Source of the DNA: Solidesulfovibrio magneticus RS-1
Lineage (GTDB): Bacteria > Desulfobacterota > Desulfovibrionia > Desulfovibrionales > Desulfovibrionaceae
NCBI RefSeq assembly: GCF_000010665.1
Contig: NC_012796.1
Coordinates: forward strand, 1,302,001-1,366,000
DNA length: 64,000 nucleotides
Direction of reading: 5' to 3'
Part shown: positions 8,406 through 16,532 of the stretch, one piece after another
Layout: each line of letters opens with the position of its first letter
How positions within the stretch are numbered: the stretch's first letter is position 1
Notes under the pieces: generated by a model
The model's input: only the letters and a program-made list of their open reading frames with translations
Databases searched by the model: none
Told to the model about the DNA's origin: nothing
Made by a program: the position numbers and the translations under genes

Positions 8406-8506
8406 GGGCAAAACGTCTACCCGGCCGGCGCGGCGCGGTCAAAAGGGGCTTGCCCTTTGGGCCGGTCTCGGTCACAGACTGGTTTATCCATATCCGGGAG
8501 GGAACC

Positions 8507-9187
8507 ATGGACGTAAGACAGACAGGGGTACGGTTTACCGGCGGGGCGCTGTGGGCCTTTGGCTACGCCTTTTTATTCCTCATCTTGTTCCTGCTCGTGA
8601 TTCCCGGGGCCTGGGGGGCCGTGCCGTTTGCCATCTGGTGGACGTCGCATCTGGCTTTCGAGGACGGTGGCCGGGCGGAATTCACCGGTCGGGCCAAGGA
8701 TGTCTGGGTGCTGTTCGCGGTGTTGGCGATTTTGACCTATCTGCCGAGCCTGGCCACCCTGGGCCTGCCCAAGGACAGCGGCAAAACCCAGCTCATCCAG
8801 GTGCTCATGGGATTGGCGCTTTTCCCTCTGGACGCGGCCGTGAAGCTTCCGGTCTACCGCTGGTTTATTGAAAACATCCGCCTGGAACCGGGCGGTTCGG
8901 CCCGTTTCACCGGAACCTACGGCCCGTACCTGGGCTGGGCGGCGCTGGTTGCCGTGTCGGTGCTGAGCATCATCGGCTGGGCCTGGGCCATGACCGGCAT
9001 GATGCGCTGGTTTTGCCGCCACATCGAAGCCGACGCCTTTTCCGTGGAATTTCACGGCAAAGGGCTGGCCCTGTTGTGGCGCGGTTTTGTCTGGACCATC
9101 GGCATGGTCTTTATCATCCCCATCCCTTGGGTGTTGCGCTCCATGTTCGGCTGGTGGGCCGACAATCTCATCATCGTTCGTCGGTAA
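8507..9187 (+). CDS. DUF898/YjgN-like multi-pass membrane protein
   Basis: The 226-aa inner-membrane protein has about five or six hydrophobic helices. It contains several degenerate copies of the FxGxxxxxxxxW pattern (VRFTGGALW, AEFTGRAKDVW, ARFTGTYGPYLGW, VEFHGKGLALLW), each followed by a membrane segment. This resembles DUF898/YjgN proteins, whose function is unknown. The ATG at 8507 has GGGAGG just upstream; the open frame extends further 5' but overlaps cbiET antisense. It has no operon partner. Confidence 0.65.
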   Translation: MDVRQTGVRFTGGALWAFGYAFLFLILFLLVIPGAWGAVPFAIWWTSHLAFEDGGRAEFTGRAKDVWVLFAVLAILTYLPSLATLGLPKDSGKTQLIQVLMGLALFPLDAAVKLPVYRWFIENIRLEPGGSARFTGTYGPYLGWAALVAVSVLSIIGWAWAMTGMMRWFCRHIEADAFSVEFHGKGLALLWRGFVWTIGMVFIIPIPWVLRSMFGWWADNLIIVRR

Positions 9188-9223
9188 TTCCGCTTCCGCG
9201 CATCGCTGCCGAACCGGGCAACC

Positions 9224-9267
9224 CCTGGCGGGGTTTCCAAAGGGGGTCACCCCCTTTGGCCGCCGGA
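9224..9267. repeat. REP-like palindrome, left part, interrupted by IS110 element
   Basis: CCAAAGGGGG-TCA-CCCCCTTTGG is followed by GCCGCCGGA. This is the palindrome-plus-tail layout of the copies at 5838 and 61.7-61.8 kb. The tail stops at about 9267 and appears to resume on the far side of the insertion element as GGCATCCTTTTCTTC from 10425. Rejoined, it gives GCCGCCGGAGGCATCC, matching the tail of the intact copies. Confidence 0.65.
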
Positions 9268-9303
9268 AGCAACGGTGTTCTGAGTCAACCGATAATCAGG
9301 GAT

Positions 9304-10424
<1,121 letters not shown>

Positions 10425-10447
10425 GGCATCCTTTTCTTCTCAGTAAC

Positions 10448-12001
10448 TTACTTCAGCCCCGTCCACACCTGCAGCGCGCCCAGCCCGAACAGTCCCCAGG
10501 CCGGCCAGACGCCGTTGTCTCCAAGGGTCAGGGCGGCCAGGAAGCCGGCGGCCATGAGTGTTCCGCCTACGGCCAGGGGGCGCAGGCCCAGGCGCAGGCG
10601 GTCGGTGACAAATTCGAGGGTTTCCGGGGAGACCTTGACCCGCAGGTTGGATTCGCTGAGGTCGGTGAGCACGGTCTTGGCCCGGCGCAGGGTCAGCGGC
10701 AGGTTTTGGAGTTCGCCGCGAAGGGTGGGGAAGAGTCCGGCCTCGGCTCCCAGCGCCCGGGTGAGGTTGTGGCGCAGACGCGGCAGGATGTCCTTGACGC
10801 CGTTGAAGTTGTCGATGGCCGTGACGCCCAGGCCCTCGATGAGGGCGCTGGCGCGCATGACGTAGACGATGTCCTGGGGCACCTTGAAGGGCAGGTCCTT
10901 CATGGAGTCCAGGACGGAGAAGGCCAGGGCCTGCATGGAGGCGGCGGACAGGCTGGCGTCGCCGAAGATGTCGAACATGCGTTCGGCGAATTCCATCATT
11001 TCGGAGGGATCGGCTCCGGCGGCGACGATGCCCAGGCGTTTGCAGGCGGCGATGAAGGTTTCGTAGTCGCGGTCGTGGGCGGATTTGGCGACTTCGATCA
11101 TGGCCACCCGGGTGTCGGCGGGCAGGCGTTTGACCATGCCGAAGTCGAGCAGGGTCAGTTCGCCGCCGGGCCGCACGAGGATGTTGCCGGGATGCGGGTC
11201 GGCGTGGAAGTAGCCGCGCACGAGCATTTGTTCGATATAGAAGTCGATGAGCGCATCCAGGACCGTGGAAAAGGGGATGCCGGCCTCGCGCAGGCTGGCC
11301 AGGTCGTCAATGCGCCAGCCGGTTTCGTAGCTCATGACCAGGGCGTGGACGCTCGAAAGCTCGGGATAGGGCCTGGGCAGGCGCACCGGGCCCTGGCCGT
11401 AGGCGTCGGTGAATTTGCGCAGGTTGGCCAGTTCCACGGACAGGTCGGCTTCGCGCACGATCATGGCGGAAAATTCCGTGAGCACGGCCTCGACGGAATT
11501 TTTGGTGGCGCTGGCGAAAAACGGGGTGAAGGCCCCGAGCATGGCCCGGATGGCGGCGATGTCGGTGCGCACCTGCTTTTCGACGCCCAGGCGTCGCAGC
11601 TTGACGGCCACGAGGCTGCCGTCAGGCAGCGTGGCGGCGTGGACCTGCCCGATGGAGGCGCTGGCCAGGGGCGTGTCGTCAAAGGTGGTGAAGGGCGGGG
11701 CGTCGCCGAAGGCCAGGCGGAAGGCGGCCTGGAAATCGGCCCTGGGCATGGGATCGACTTCGTCGTGGACCCCGCGCAGTTCGGCCAGATAGTCCTCGGG
11801 AAAAAAGTCGGCCCGGGTGGCCAGCACCTGGGCCAGTTTGACGAAGCACACGCCCAGGGTCAGGACGGCGTCTTTCAGCCGGCGCGGCGGCAGGGGAGCC
11901 AGAAACAGGAAGCGCTCCCTGCGCCGCACCAGCACGAAGACGGTATGGAGAAAGCGAAACGTCAGCCAGAGGCGGCCCGGGGAGGGCGGGCGGGGCATCA
12001 A
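10448..12001 (-). CDS. ABC1/UbiB (AarF) family atypical kinase
   Basis: The 517-aa protein is of the UbiB/ADCK fold. The N-terminal KxGQ-type motif appears as FVKLAQVLATR, with Ala replacing the usual Gly. The alanine-rich nucleotide loop is PLASASIGQVHAA, the catalytic-loop equivalent is YFHADPHPGNIL, and the DFG equivalent is LLDFGMVKR. Two hydrophobic helices end the protein (near GGTLMAAGFLAALTL and WPAWGLFGLGALQVW), anchoring it in the inner membrane. Family members support isoprenoid quinone or lipid metabolism. The start overlaps the preceding gene by 4 nt (ATGA). The stop lies 23 nt from the insertion element. Confidence 0.9.
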   Translation of the reverse strand: MMPRPPSPGRLWLTFRFLHTVFVLVRRRERFLFLAPLPPRRLKDAVLTLGVCFVKLAQVLATRADFFPEDYLAELRGVHDEVDPMPRADFQAAFRLAFGDAPPFTTFDDTPLASASIGQVHAATLPDGSLVAVKLRRLGVEKQVRTDIAAIRAMLGAFTPFFASATKNSVEAVLTEFSAMIVREADLSVELANLRKFTDAYGQGPVRLPRPYPELSSVHALVMSYETGWRIDDLASLREAGIPFSTVLDALIDFYIEQMLVRGYFHADPHPGNILVRPGGELTLLDFGMVKRLPADTRVAMIEVAKSAHDRDYETFIAACKRLGIVAAGADPSEMMEFAERMFDIFGDASLSAASMQALAFSVLDSMKDLPFKVPQDIVYVMRASALIEGLGVTAIDNFNGVKDILPRLRHNLTRALGAEAGLFPTLRGELQNLPLTLRRAKTVLTDLSESNLRVKVSPETLEFVTDRLRLGLRPLAVGGTLMAAGFLAALTLGDNGVWPAWGLFGLGALQVWTGLK

Positions 12002-12276
12002 GACGACTTTTTCTTGAGCAGCGCCTTGAGTTCGGCGATGTCGTCCTTGGTGGCCAGCCCCATTTCTTCCAGGACTTTTTTGACTTCCTCGCGCACGCGC
12101 GCGGCCAGGGCTTCTTCTTCCTTTTTGGCCCGGGCCTTGGCGTCTTCCAGGAACTGCTTGGCCTCGTCGCGGGAGACTTCGCCGCGTTTTTCCAGTTCGC
12201 CGAGCACTTCGCCCAGCTTGTCCTTGGCCAGAAAGGCCGCGCCCAGGCCCATGGAGAGGAGATCGACGGGTTTCAT
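11998..12276 (-). CDS. Phasin-like / small coiled-coil protein
   Basis: The 92-aa protein has a short hydrophobic N-terminus (VDLLSMGLGAAFLAKDKL) followed by a long, highly charged amphipathic helix rich in Glu, Lys and Ala. This resembles PhaF/phasin-like proteins often found beside AarF-type genes. The ATG at 12276 with GAGGTG upstream is preferred over a GTG two codons earlier. Its stop codon overlaps the start of the AarF-like gene, so the two are probably coupled. Function is unproven; no polyhydroxyalkanoate synthase is present in the window. Confidence 0.7.
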   Translation of the reverse strand: MKPVDLLSMGLGAAFLAKDKLGEVLGELEKRGEVSRDEAKQFLEDAKARAKKEEEALAARVREEVKKVLEEMGLATKDDIAELKALLKKKSS

Positions 12277-12521
12277 GCGCACCTCGCTTGGGTTGTCAGG
12301 CTACTATGGGAATTCGGGGGGCCGGCGTCAAGGCGGGGCATCGACAGGCGGAAGCTTTGCGGCCAGGAGCCAGGCCTTAGGCCTCGGCTTACCGGACCTG
12401 GTGCGGCGTTTTCGAGACGAGCCGCATTCCCGGTTGCAACACGTCGGGCAATGGGCCATAGGTGAGGATAAGACGACCCGCGCGGGCCGTTTAACCCCAA
12501 GACGCCAAAGGAGCATCCCCC

Positions 12522-13019
12522 ATGAGCGATTTGATCGTCGTTGGCTATGACGACATGTTCAAGGCCGAGGAAGTGCGGCTCAAACTGCTTAAGATGCAGA
12601 AGGAATACCTCGTCGACCTGGAAGACGCCGTGGTGGCCGTGAAAAAAGACGACGGCAAGGTGAAGCTCAACCAGATGTACCACCTGGCCGCTTCGGGCGC
12701 GGTGGGCGGCGGTTTCTGGGGCATGCTCATCGGCCTGATTTTCCTCAATCCCATCCTCGGGGCCGTGGTCGGGGCCGGGGCCGGCGCGGCGGCCGGGGCG
12801 CTGTCCGACGTTGGCATCGACGACGACTTCATGAAAAAACTGGCCGAGCAGCTCCAGCCCGGCACCTCGGTGCTGTTCGTGCTCATCCGCAAGATGACCG
12901 CCGACAAGGTGCTTGACGAGCTGTCCGGCACCGGCGGCAAGGTGCTCCAGACCTCCCTGTCCCACGAGGACGAGACCAAGCTCCAGACCGCCCTGGACGC
13001 GGCCAAGGCTTCGGCCTAG
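12522..13019 (+). CDS. DUF1269 family membrane protein
   Basis: The 165-aa protein starts MSDLIVVGYDDMFKAEEV, as in DUF1269 proteins. Its central glycine-zipper-like hydrophobic segment is rich in Gly/Ala (around GVAGAGAGAAAGAL-like sequence, residues 65-95). A conserved C-terminal domain follows with PGTSVLFVLIRKMTADKV. Function is unknown; members are sometimes stress-linked. AAAGGAG lies 8 nt upstream and a strong intrinsic terminator follows, so it is likely monocistronic. Confidence 0.88.
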   Translation: MSDLIVVGYDDMFKAEEVRLKLLKMQKEYLVDLEDAVVAVKKDDGKVKLNQMYHLAASGAVGGGFWGMLIGLIFLNPILGAVVGAGAGAAAGALSDVGIDDDFMKKLAEQLQPGTSVLFVLIRKMTADKVLDELSGTGGKVLQTSLSHEDETKLQTALDAAKASA

Positions 13020-13047
13020 CCCGAAGGCTGGCGGCGTTTTGTTGACG

Positions 13048-13076
13048 GCCCTGTCGCGGCGCGGCAGGGCCTTTTT
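13048..13076 (+). terminator. Intrinsic terminator after DUF1269 gene
   Basis: GGCCCTGTCGC and its partner GCGGCAGGGCC form a GC stem followed by TTTTT. Confidence 0.85.
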
Positions 13077-13184
13077 GCGTGGGGTAGTATGGAAACGGGT
13101 ACCGGCGCACCTGCGTGTGCCTTCTTGCGTCGCCGGGTTTCCGGGCGCATAGGCTGGGCAAGATGTCCCTCTGGAGGCTTGTCC

Positions 13185-14207
13185 ATGAAAACCCTGTTTG
13201 ATCCGGTCGCCGTCGGCGCACGGCAGGCCAAAAACCGCCTGGTGCGTTCGGCCACCTGGGAACGCCTGGCCGACGCCCAGGGCCGGGCCACGCCCGAACT
13301 GCTCGCCGTCTACAACGCGCTCGCCCGGGGCGGGGTCGGGACCGTCATCGTCAGCGCCACCTTTATCGATCCCGCCGGCGGCTCGCTGCCCGGCCAGCTC
13401 GGTCTGGCCCGGCCCGAACACGTGGACGGGCACCGGCGCATCGTGGACACGCTCCACGCCCAAGGCTGTCTGGCCCTGGCCCAGTTCGCCTTTGCCGGAC
13501 GGGACGGCGCGCTGTGGTCGGCGGGCGACCCCGACACGGCGACCCTGGCCGCCCTGCCGGACCTCTACGCCCGGGCCACGGTCCTGGCCCGCCAGGCCGG
13601 CTACGACGGGGCGCAAATCCACAGCGCCCACGGCTATTTCCTGAGCCAGTTCCTCAATCCGGCCACCAACGCCCGCACTGACGCCTACGGCGGTTCGCCG
13701 GAAAACGCCCGGCGGCTGCTCATGGACATCTGGGCGGCCATGGCCGGCGAGGCCGGCCGGGATTTCCTCCTGGCCGTCAAGCTCGATTGCCGGGACATGG
13801 CCGGCACGCCCGGCCTGGACCGGATCTGCCTGGAGACGGCCAAGGCCTTGGACGAGGCCGGCATCGACCTGGTCGAGGTCAGCGGCCTGGGCGGCAACAA
13901 GGGGCTTTGCGGCGGCAAGAAACAGCCCGAGTCGGTCTTTCGCCGGGAAGCCGGGGAGGTGGCCGGGGCCGTTAGCGCGGCGGTGGCCCTGGTCGGGGCC
14001 AACCATTCGCCCGAGGTCATGGAAGAGGTTCTGGAGGAAACGGACGTGACGCTTTTCGCCTTGTCGCGGCCGCTTCTGCGCGAACCTGATCTGCCGGCCC
14101 GCTGGGCGGCCGGGGATCGTCGGCCGGCGGCCTGCGTGTCCTGCGGCAAGTGTTATGACGAGGCCGGCAACGGCTGTTTCTTCACCCGCCGCCGGTCCGA
14201 GGCCTGA
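13185..14207 (+). CDS. NADH:flavin oxidoreductase (old yellow enzyme-like, single TIM barrel)
   Basis: The 340-aa FMN TIM-barrel enzyme has N-terminal LFDPVAVGARQAKNRLVRSA and the substrate/FMN segment IHSAHGYFLSQFLNP. The loop RTDAYGGSPENARRLL is followed by late phosphate-binding strands. The C-terminus carries a cysteine cluster, CVSCGKCYDEAGNGC, positioned as in the iron-sulfur-containing 2,4-dienoyl-CoA reductase branch but without that branch's following flavodoxin/pyridine-nucleotide domains. It may hold a 4Fe-4S cluster and take electrons from a partner. The ATG at 13185 has TGGAGG upstream. The substrate is unknown. Confidence 0.85.
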   Translation: MKTLFDPVAVGARQAKNRLVRSATWERLADAQGRATPELLAVYNALARGGVGTVIVSATFIDPAGGSLPGQLGLARPEHVDGHRRIVDTLHAQGCLALAQFAFAGRDGALWSAGDPDTATLAALPDLYARATVLARQAGYDGAQIHSAHGYFLSQFLNPATNARTDAYGGSPENARRLLMDIWAAMAGEAGRDFLLAVKLDCRDMAGTPGLDRICLETAKALDEAGIDLVEVSGLGGNKGLCGGKKQPESVFRREAGEVAGAVSAAVALVGANHSPEVMEEVLEETDVTLFALSRPLLREPDLPARWAAGDRRPAACVSCGKCYDEAGNGCFFTRRRSEA

Positions 14208-14290
14208 TTCCCGCCGCCAGACGGCATGGCCAAACCCGGTTGGTCGCGGCCTGTCGCTTGGGCAGTCGTCGCGACGGCGGAGACGGCGAA

Positions 14291-14321
14291 AAAGGCCCTG
14301 TCGCATGGCGGCAGGGCCTTT
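14291..14321. terminator. Bidirectional terminator between flavin oxidoreductase and greA
   Basis: AAAGGCCCTG and CAGGGCCTTT form a symmetric stem with A- and T-rich flanks, serving both convergent genes. Confidence 0.75.
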
Positions 14322-14344
14322 GAAGCGTGTCGGGGGCGAAGCGG

Positions 14345-14839
14345 CTAGTCGTCGGCGGCGGCGATGGGGCCGTGAAAGGCGATGGAGACGATTTCGTAGT
14401 TGATCTTGCCACGCGGGGCATCGACGACGATCTCGTCGCCGACGAACTTGCCCAGCAGGGCCAGTCCCACCGGGGAAAGCAGCGAAATGGAGCCCTTGCT
14501 CGGTTCGGCTTCGTCCGGGCCAAGCAGGGTGTACTTTTTCACGTCGCCGGTATCCACGTCCTCGATTTCGACGGTGGCTCCGAAGATGACCTGCTCGCCG
14601 CCCAGGGTGGCGAGGTCGATGACGTTGAAGCGCGACATGCGGGATTCGATGTAGTTGATGCGGGCTTCGAGCATGCCCTGGCGTTCACGCGCGGCTTCAT
14701 AGCCGGCGTTTTCGCGCAGGTCGCCTTCCTCGCGCGCTTCCTTGATGGCCAAAATGACGCCGGGGCGCTCTTTCTTGAGCCGTTCCAGCTCGCGTTCCAG
14801 CCGTCTGAAGCCTTCAACGGAAATAGGGATGCTTTCCAT
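14345..14839 (-). CDS. greA: Transcription elongation factor GreA
   Basis: The 164-aa protein has the N-terminal coiled-coil finger with the family signature EEGDLRENAGYEAARERQ. The acidic tip (DLREN) enters the RNA polymerase secondary channel to stimulate transcript cleavage. The C-terminal FKBP-like domain has VGLALLGKFVGDEIVVDAPRG. The ATG at 14839 is chosen over a TTG two codons upstream; AAGG precedes it. Length and motifs favour GreA over GreB. It is monocistronic. Confidence 0.93.
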   Translation of the reverse strand: MESIPISVEGFRRLERELERLKKERPGVILAIKEAREEGDLRENAGYEAARERQGMLEARINYIESRMSRFNVIDLATLGGEQVIFGATVEIEDVDTGDVKKYTLLGPDEAEPSKGSISLLSPVGLALLGKFVGDEIVVDAPRGKINYEIVSIAFHGPIAAADD

Positions 14840-15065
14840 CGGCAATACCTTGCAATCGGGTGATGTTGGAGTGTCTGGGCATTAACGAGAGCGGCCCCGC
14901 CCCGAGAAAGGGCGCGGCCGCCAAAAGATCATGGAAATAGTCATGCGGACAGGTACGGCCTTCTGATTAGTCCATACCGCGCTCGGGGTCAAGACGGGAG
15001 TTTCCGGCCGGCCGTGGCTCGGGTATAGGAGAAGTCCACTGGGCAAATCGCCCAAGGAGTCCCTC

Positions 15066-15509
15066 ATGCGCGTCTATCTCGCCGGTCCGCTTTTCACCTT
15101 GGCCGAGCGTCGTTTCATGGCCCATCTGCGCGATCTGGCCGGGGAACTCCCCGGTGTCGAGGCGGTCTGGCCGGGCGACCTGTTTCCGGCCGAGGAACTG
15201 GCCGGCCTGGGCGAGGCGGCCAAGCACCATATCTTTAAAGGCTGCGTCGACGCCCTGGAGGGCTGCGACCTGGTCGTGGCCGTCCTCGACGGCCCGGCCG
15301 TGGACGACGGCACGGCCTGGGAAGTGGGCTACGCCTACGCCCGGGGGCTGCCGGCCTGGGGGCTGCGCACGGATTTTCGCAACGCCGGCGACACGGAGAG
15401 GTCGCTGGTCAACTGCATGATCGAATGCGCCTGCCAGACCATCCACCGCGACCTCGACGCGCTGCTGGCCGCCCTGGCCCGGCGGGCGTCGGGGGGGGCG
15501 GGCGCATGA
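15066..15509 (+). CDS. Nucleoside 2-deoxyribosyltransferase
   Basis: The 147-aa cytoplasmic enzyme of the nucleoside deoxyribosyltransferase family moves deoxyribose between bases or hydrolyses deoxynucleotides. The N-terminal MRVYLAGPLFTLAERRF fingerprint is clear. The motif CDLVVAVLDGPAVDDGTAWEVGYAYARG contains the aspartates and the catalytic glutamate. The protein may be involved in nucleotide salvage or sanitation. AAGGAG lies just upstream. Confidence 0.92.
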   Translation: MRVYLAGPLFTLAERRFMAHLRDLAGELPGVEAVWPGDLFPAEELAGLGEAAKHHIFKGCVDALEGCDLVVAVLDGPAVDDGTAWEVGYAYARGLPAWGLRTDFRNAGDTERSLVNCMIECACQTIHRDLDALLAALARRASGGAGA

Positions 15510-15609
15510 CCAAAGTTTCATTTGCGGGGATGTTCGATTTGACATATATCCGTGACTCTCAATCAGGCGTTGGCTCTGTCTTGAACCGCAACCGGGGTGG
15601 ACGGCAGTC

Positions 15610-15879
15610 ATGACGGAAACGTGTCACGATCCGCTGATGTATCTGGTGGATAGCTTGTGTTGCAACGTCTATCTGGACGGCGGCGGCAATGTGCGGCTGG
15701 GCTTTTCCCGGCGGCACGGGCTGGCCGACATGATGACCGCCCAGGGCATTGTCCGTTCCCACGCCGGTCTGCTGCGCGACCGGTTGCGCCAACTCGGGCG
15801 CGGCCCCGACGCGCCCGCCTCCCAAGGGCCTTCCCTGGCCGAACACGTGGCCGTTGGCCCCTTTTGCCCCCTCATTTAG
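15610..15879 (+). CDS. Hypothetical 89-aa protein whose stop codon belongs to a MITE end
   Basis: The small soluble ORF starts MTETCHDPLMYLVDSLCCNVYLDGG and matches no family I recognise. A weak GGTGG lies upstream. The TAG stop (15877-15879) is the first three bases of the repeat element's terminal repeat. The C-terminus could therefore be original, if the element entered at the old stop, or truncated. Coding preference looks like the neighbours. It may be translationally linked to the deoxyribosyltransferase gene 100 nt upstream. Confidence 0.45.
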   Translation: MTETCHDPLMYLVDSLCCNVYLDGGGNVRLGFSRRHGLADMMTAQGIVRSHAGLLRDRLRQLGRGPDAPASQGPSLAEHVAVGPFCPLI

Positions 15880-15982
15880 TGCCGCTTCCGCGAAAAAACG
15901 GATAGGGTGTTTCGGTCATACGGCCTAAAACCTTTGTTTTTTTAAAGAAGTATCAGCATTTTTCTTCAGAGGCGCGACCTCG
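15877..15982. mobile_element. MITE-like element, copy E (degenerate)
   Basis: It begins TAGTGCCGCTTCCGCGAAAA, matching the terminal repeat and first internal bases of the other copies with two changes in the 13-bp end. It then follows the same order of motifs (GGTGTTTCGGTCA, CCTAAAACC, a T-run) to a decayed hairpin and a right end near GAGGCGCGACC. The left end supplies the stop codon of the upstream small ORF. Confidence 0.6.
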
Positions 15983-16116
15983 TCTCGTCTTGCCTTTCCC
16001 TTGCTTGAGCGCCTTGCCAGCCTGATTGTCTGGGGGGCGCTTTGCGTTCTGGTCCGGGGCTGCGTCGGCTGCCCGTCGGGAAATGCGGGTTTGGAGAAAA
16101 CGATTCTCAAAATTGA

Positions 16117-16146
16117 TTGACATTGATATTGAGTATCATTTACAGA
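16117..16146 (+). promoter_or_regulatory. feoAB promoter with overlapping Fur-like box
   Basis: A perfect -35 TTGACA (16117-16122) is followed at 17-18 nt by TTACAG/TACAGA as a -10. The spacer carries the inverted repeat TGATATTGAGTATCA (16124-16138), which resembles a Fur box (GATAAT-type hexamers). Iron-bound Fur would block polymerase here. The 5' leader to feoA is about 145 nt. Confidence 0.65.
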
Positions 16147-16298
16147 TTTTGTCGTGTGCGACGGGCTGCCGACGCAATCCGCGCCAATGCCCGCCGGAAA
16201 CCGGCCGAGGGCCGTTTTGAGCGGGACGAATCCCTTATAAGCGTATTGCCTGCCCGACCAGCTGGATCGACCGACGGGGCTTGCAAAGGAGGAACGGC

Positions 16299-16529
16299 AT
16301 GGTCATGTCTTTGAGAAAATTGGCCGTCAATCAGAAGGGCTGCATCAAGGCCGTCACGGCCAGCGGCGAAATGGGCCGACGCATTCGCGACATGGGGCTT
16401 ATCCCCGGTACGCCGATCATGGTGGTCGGTCACGCGCCCTTGGCCGATCCGGTGGCCCTGCGGATGCGCGGCTTCACCTTGTCGCTTCGCAACAGCGAAG
16501 CCGACTGCATCACCGTGGAGGCGGTCTAG
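16299..16529 (+). CDS. feoA: Ferrous iron transport protein FeoA
   Basis: The 76-aa SH3-like cytoplasmic partner of FeoB shows MGRRIRDMGLIPGTPIMVV and the closing EADCITVE, both typical of FeoA. The ATG at 16299 is 6 nt after AGGAGG; an ATG two codons later is also possible. It is 3 nt from feoB, and the feoB ribosome site (GGAGG) lies inside the feoA end. Confidence 0.95.
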   Translation: MVMSLRKLAVNQKGCIKAVTASGEMGRRIRDMGLIPGTPIMVVGHAPLADPVALRMRGFTLSLRNSEADCITVEAV

Positions 16530-16532
16530 ACC

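Noticed and set aside
8405-8506. Possible cobalamin riboswitch ahead of cbiET
   Set aside because: The gap to the divergent gene is only about 100 nt and no B12-box-like sequence is visible.
16026-16314. Two short ORFs (64-65 aa) ahead of feoA
   Set aside because: They span the Fur-like promoter and its leader and lack ribosome sites.
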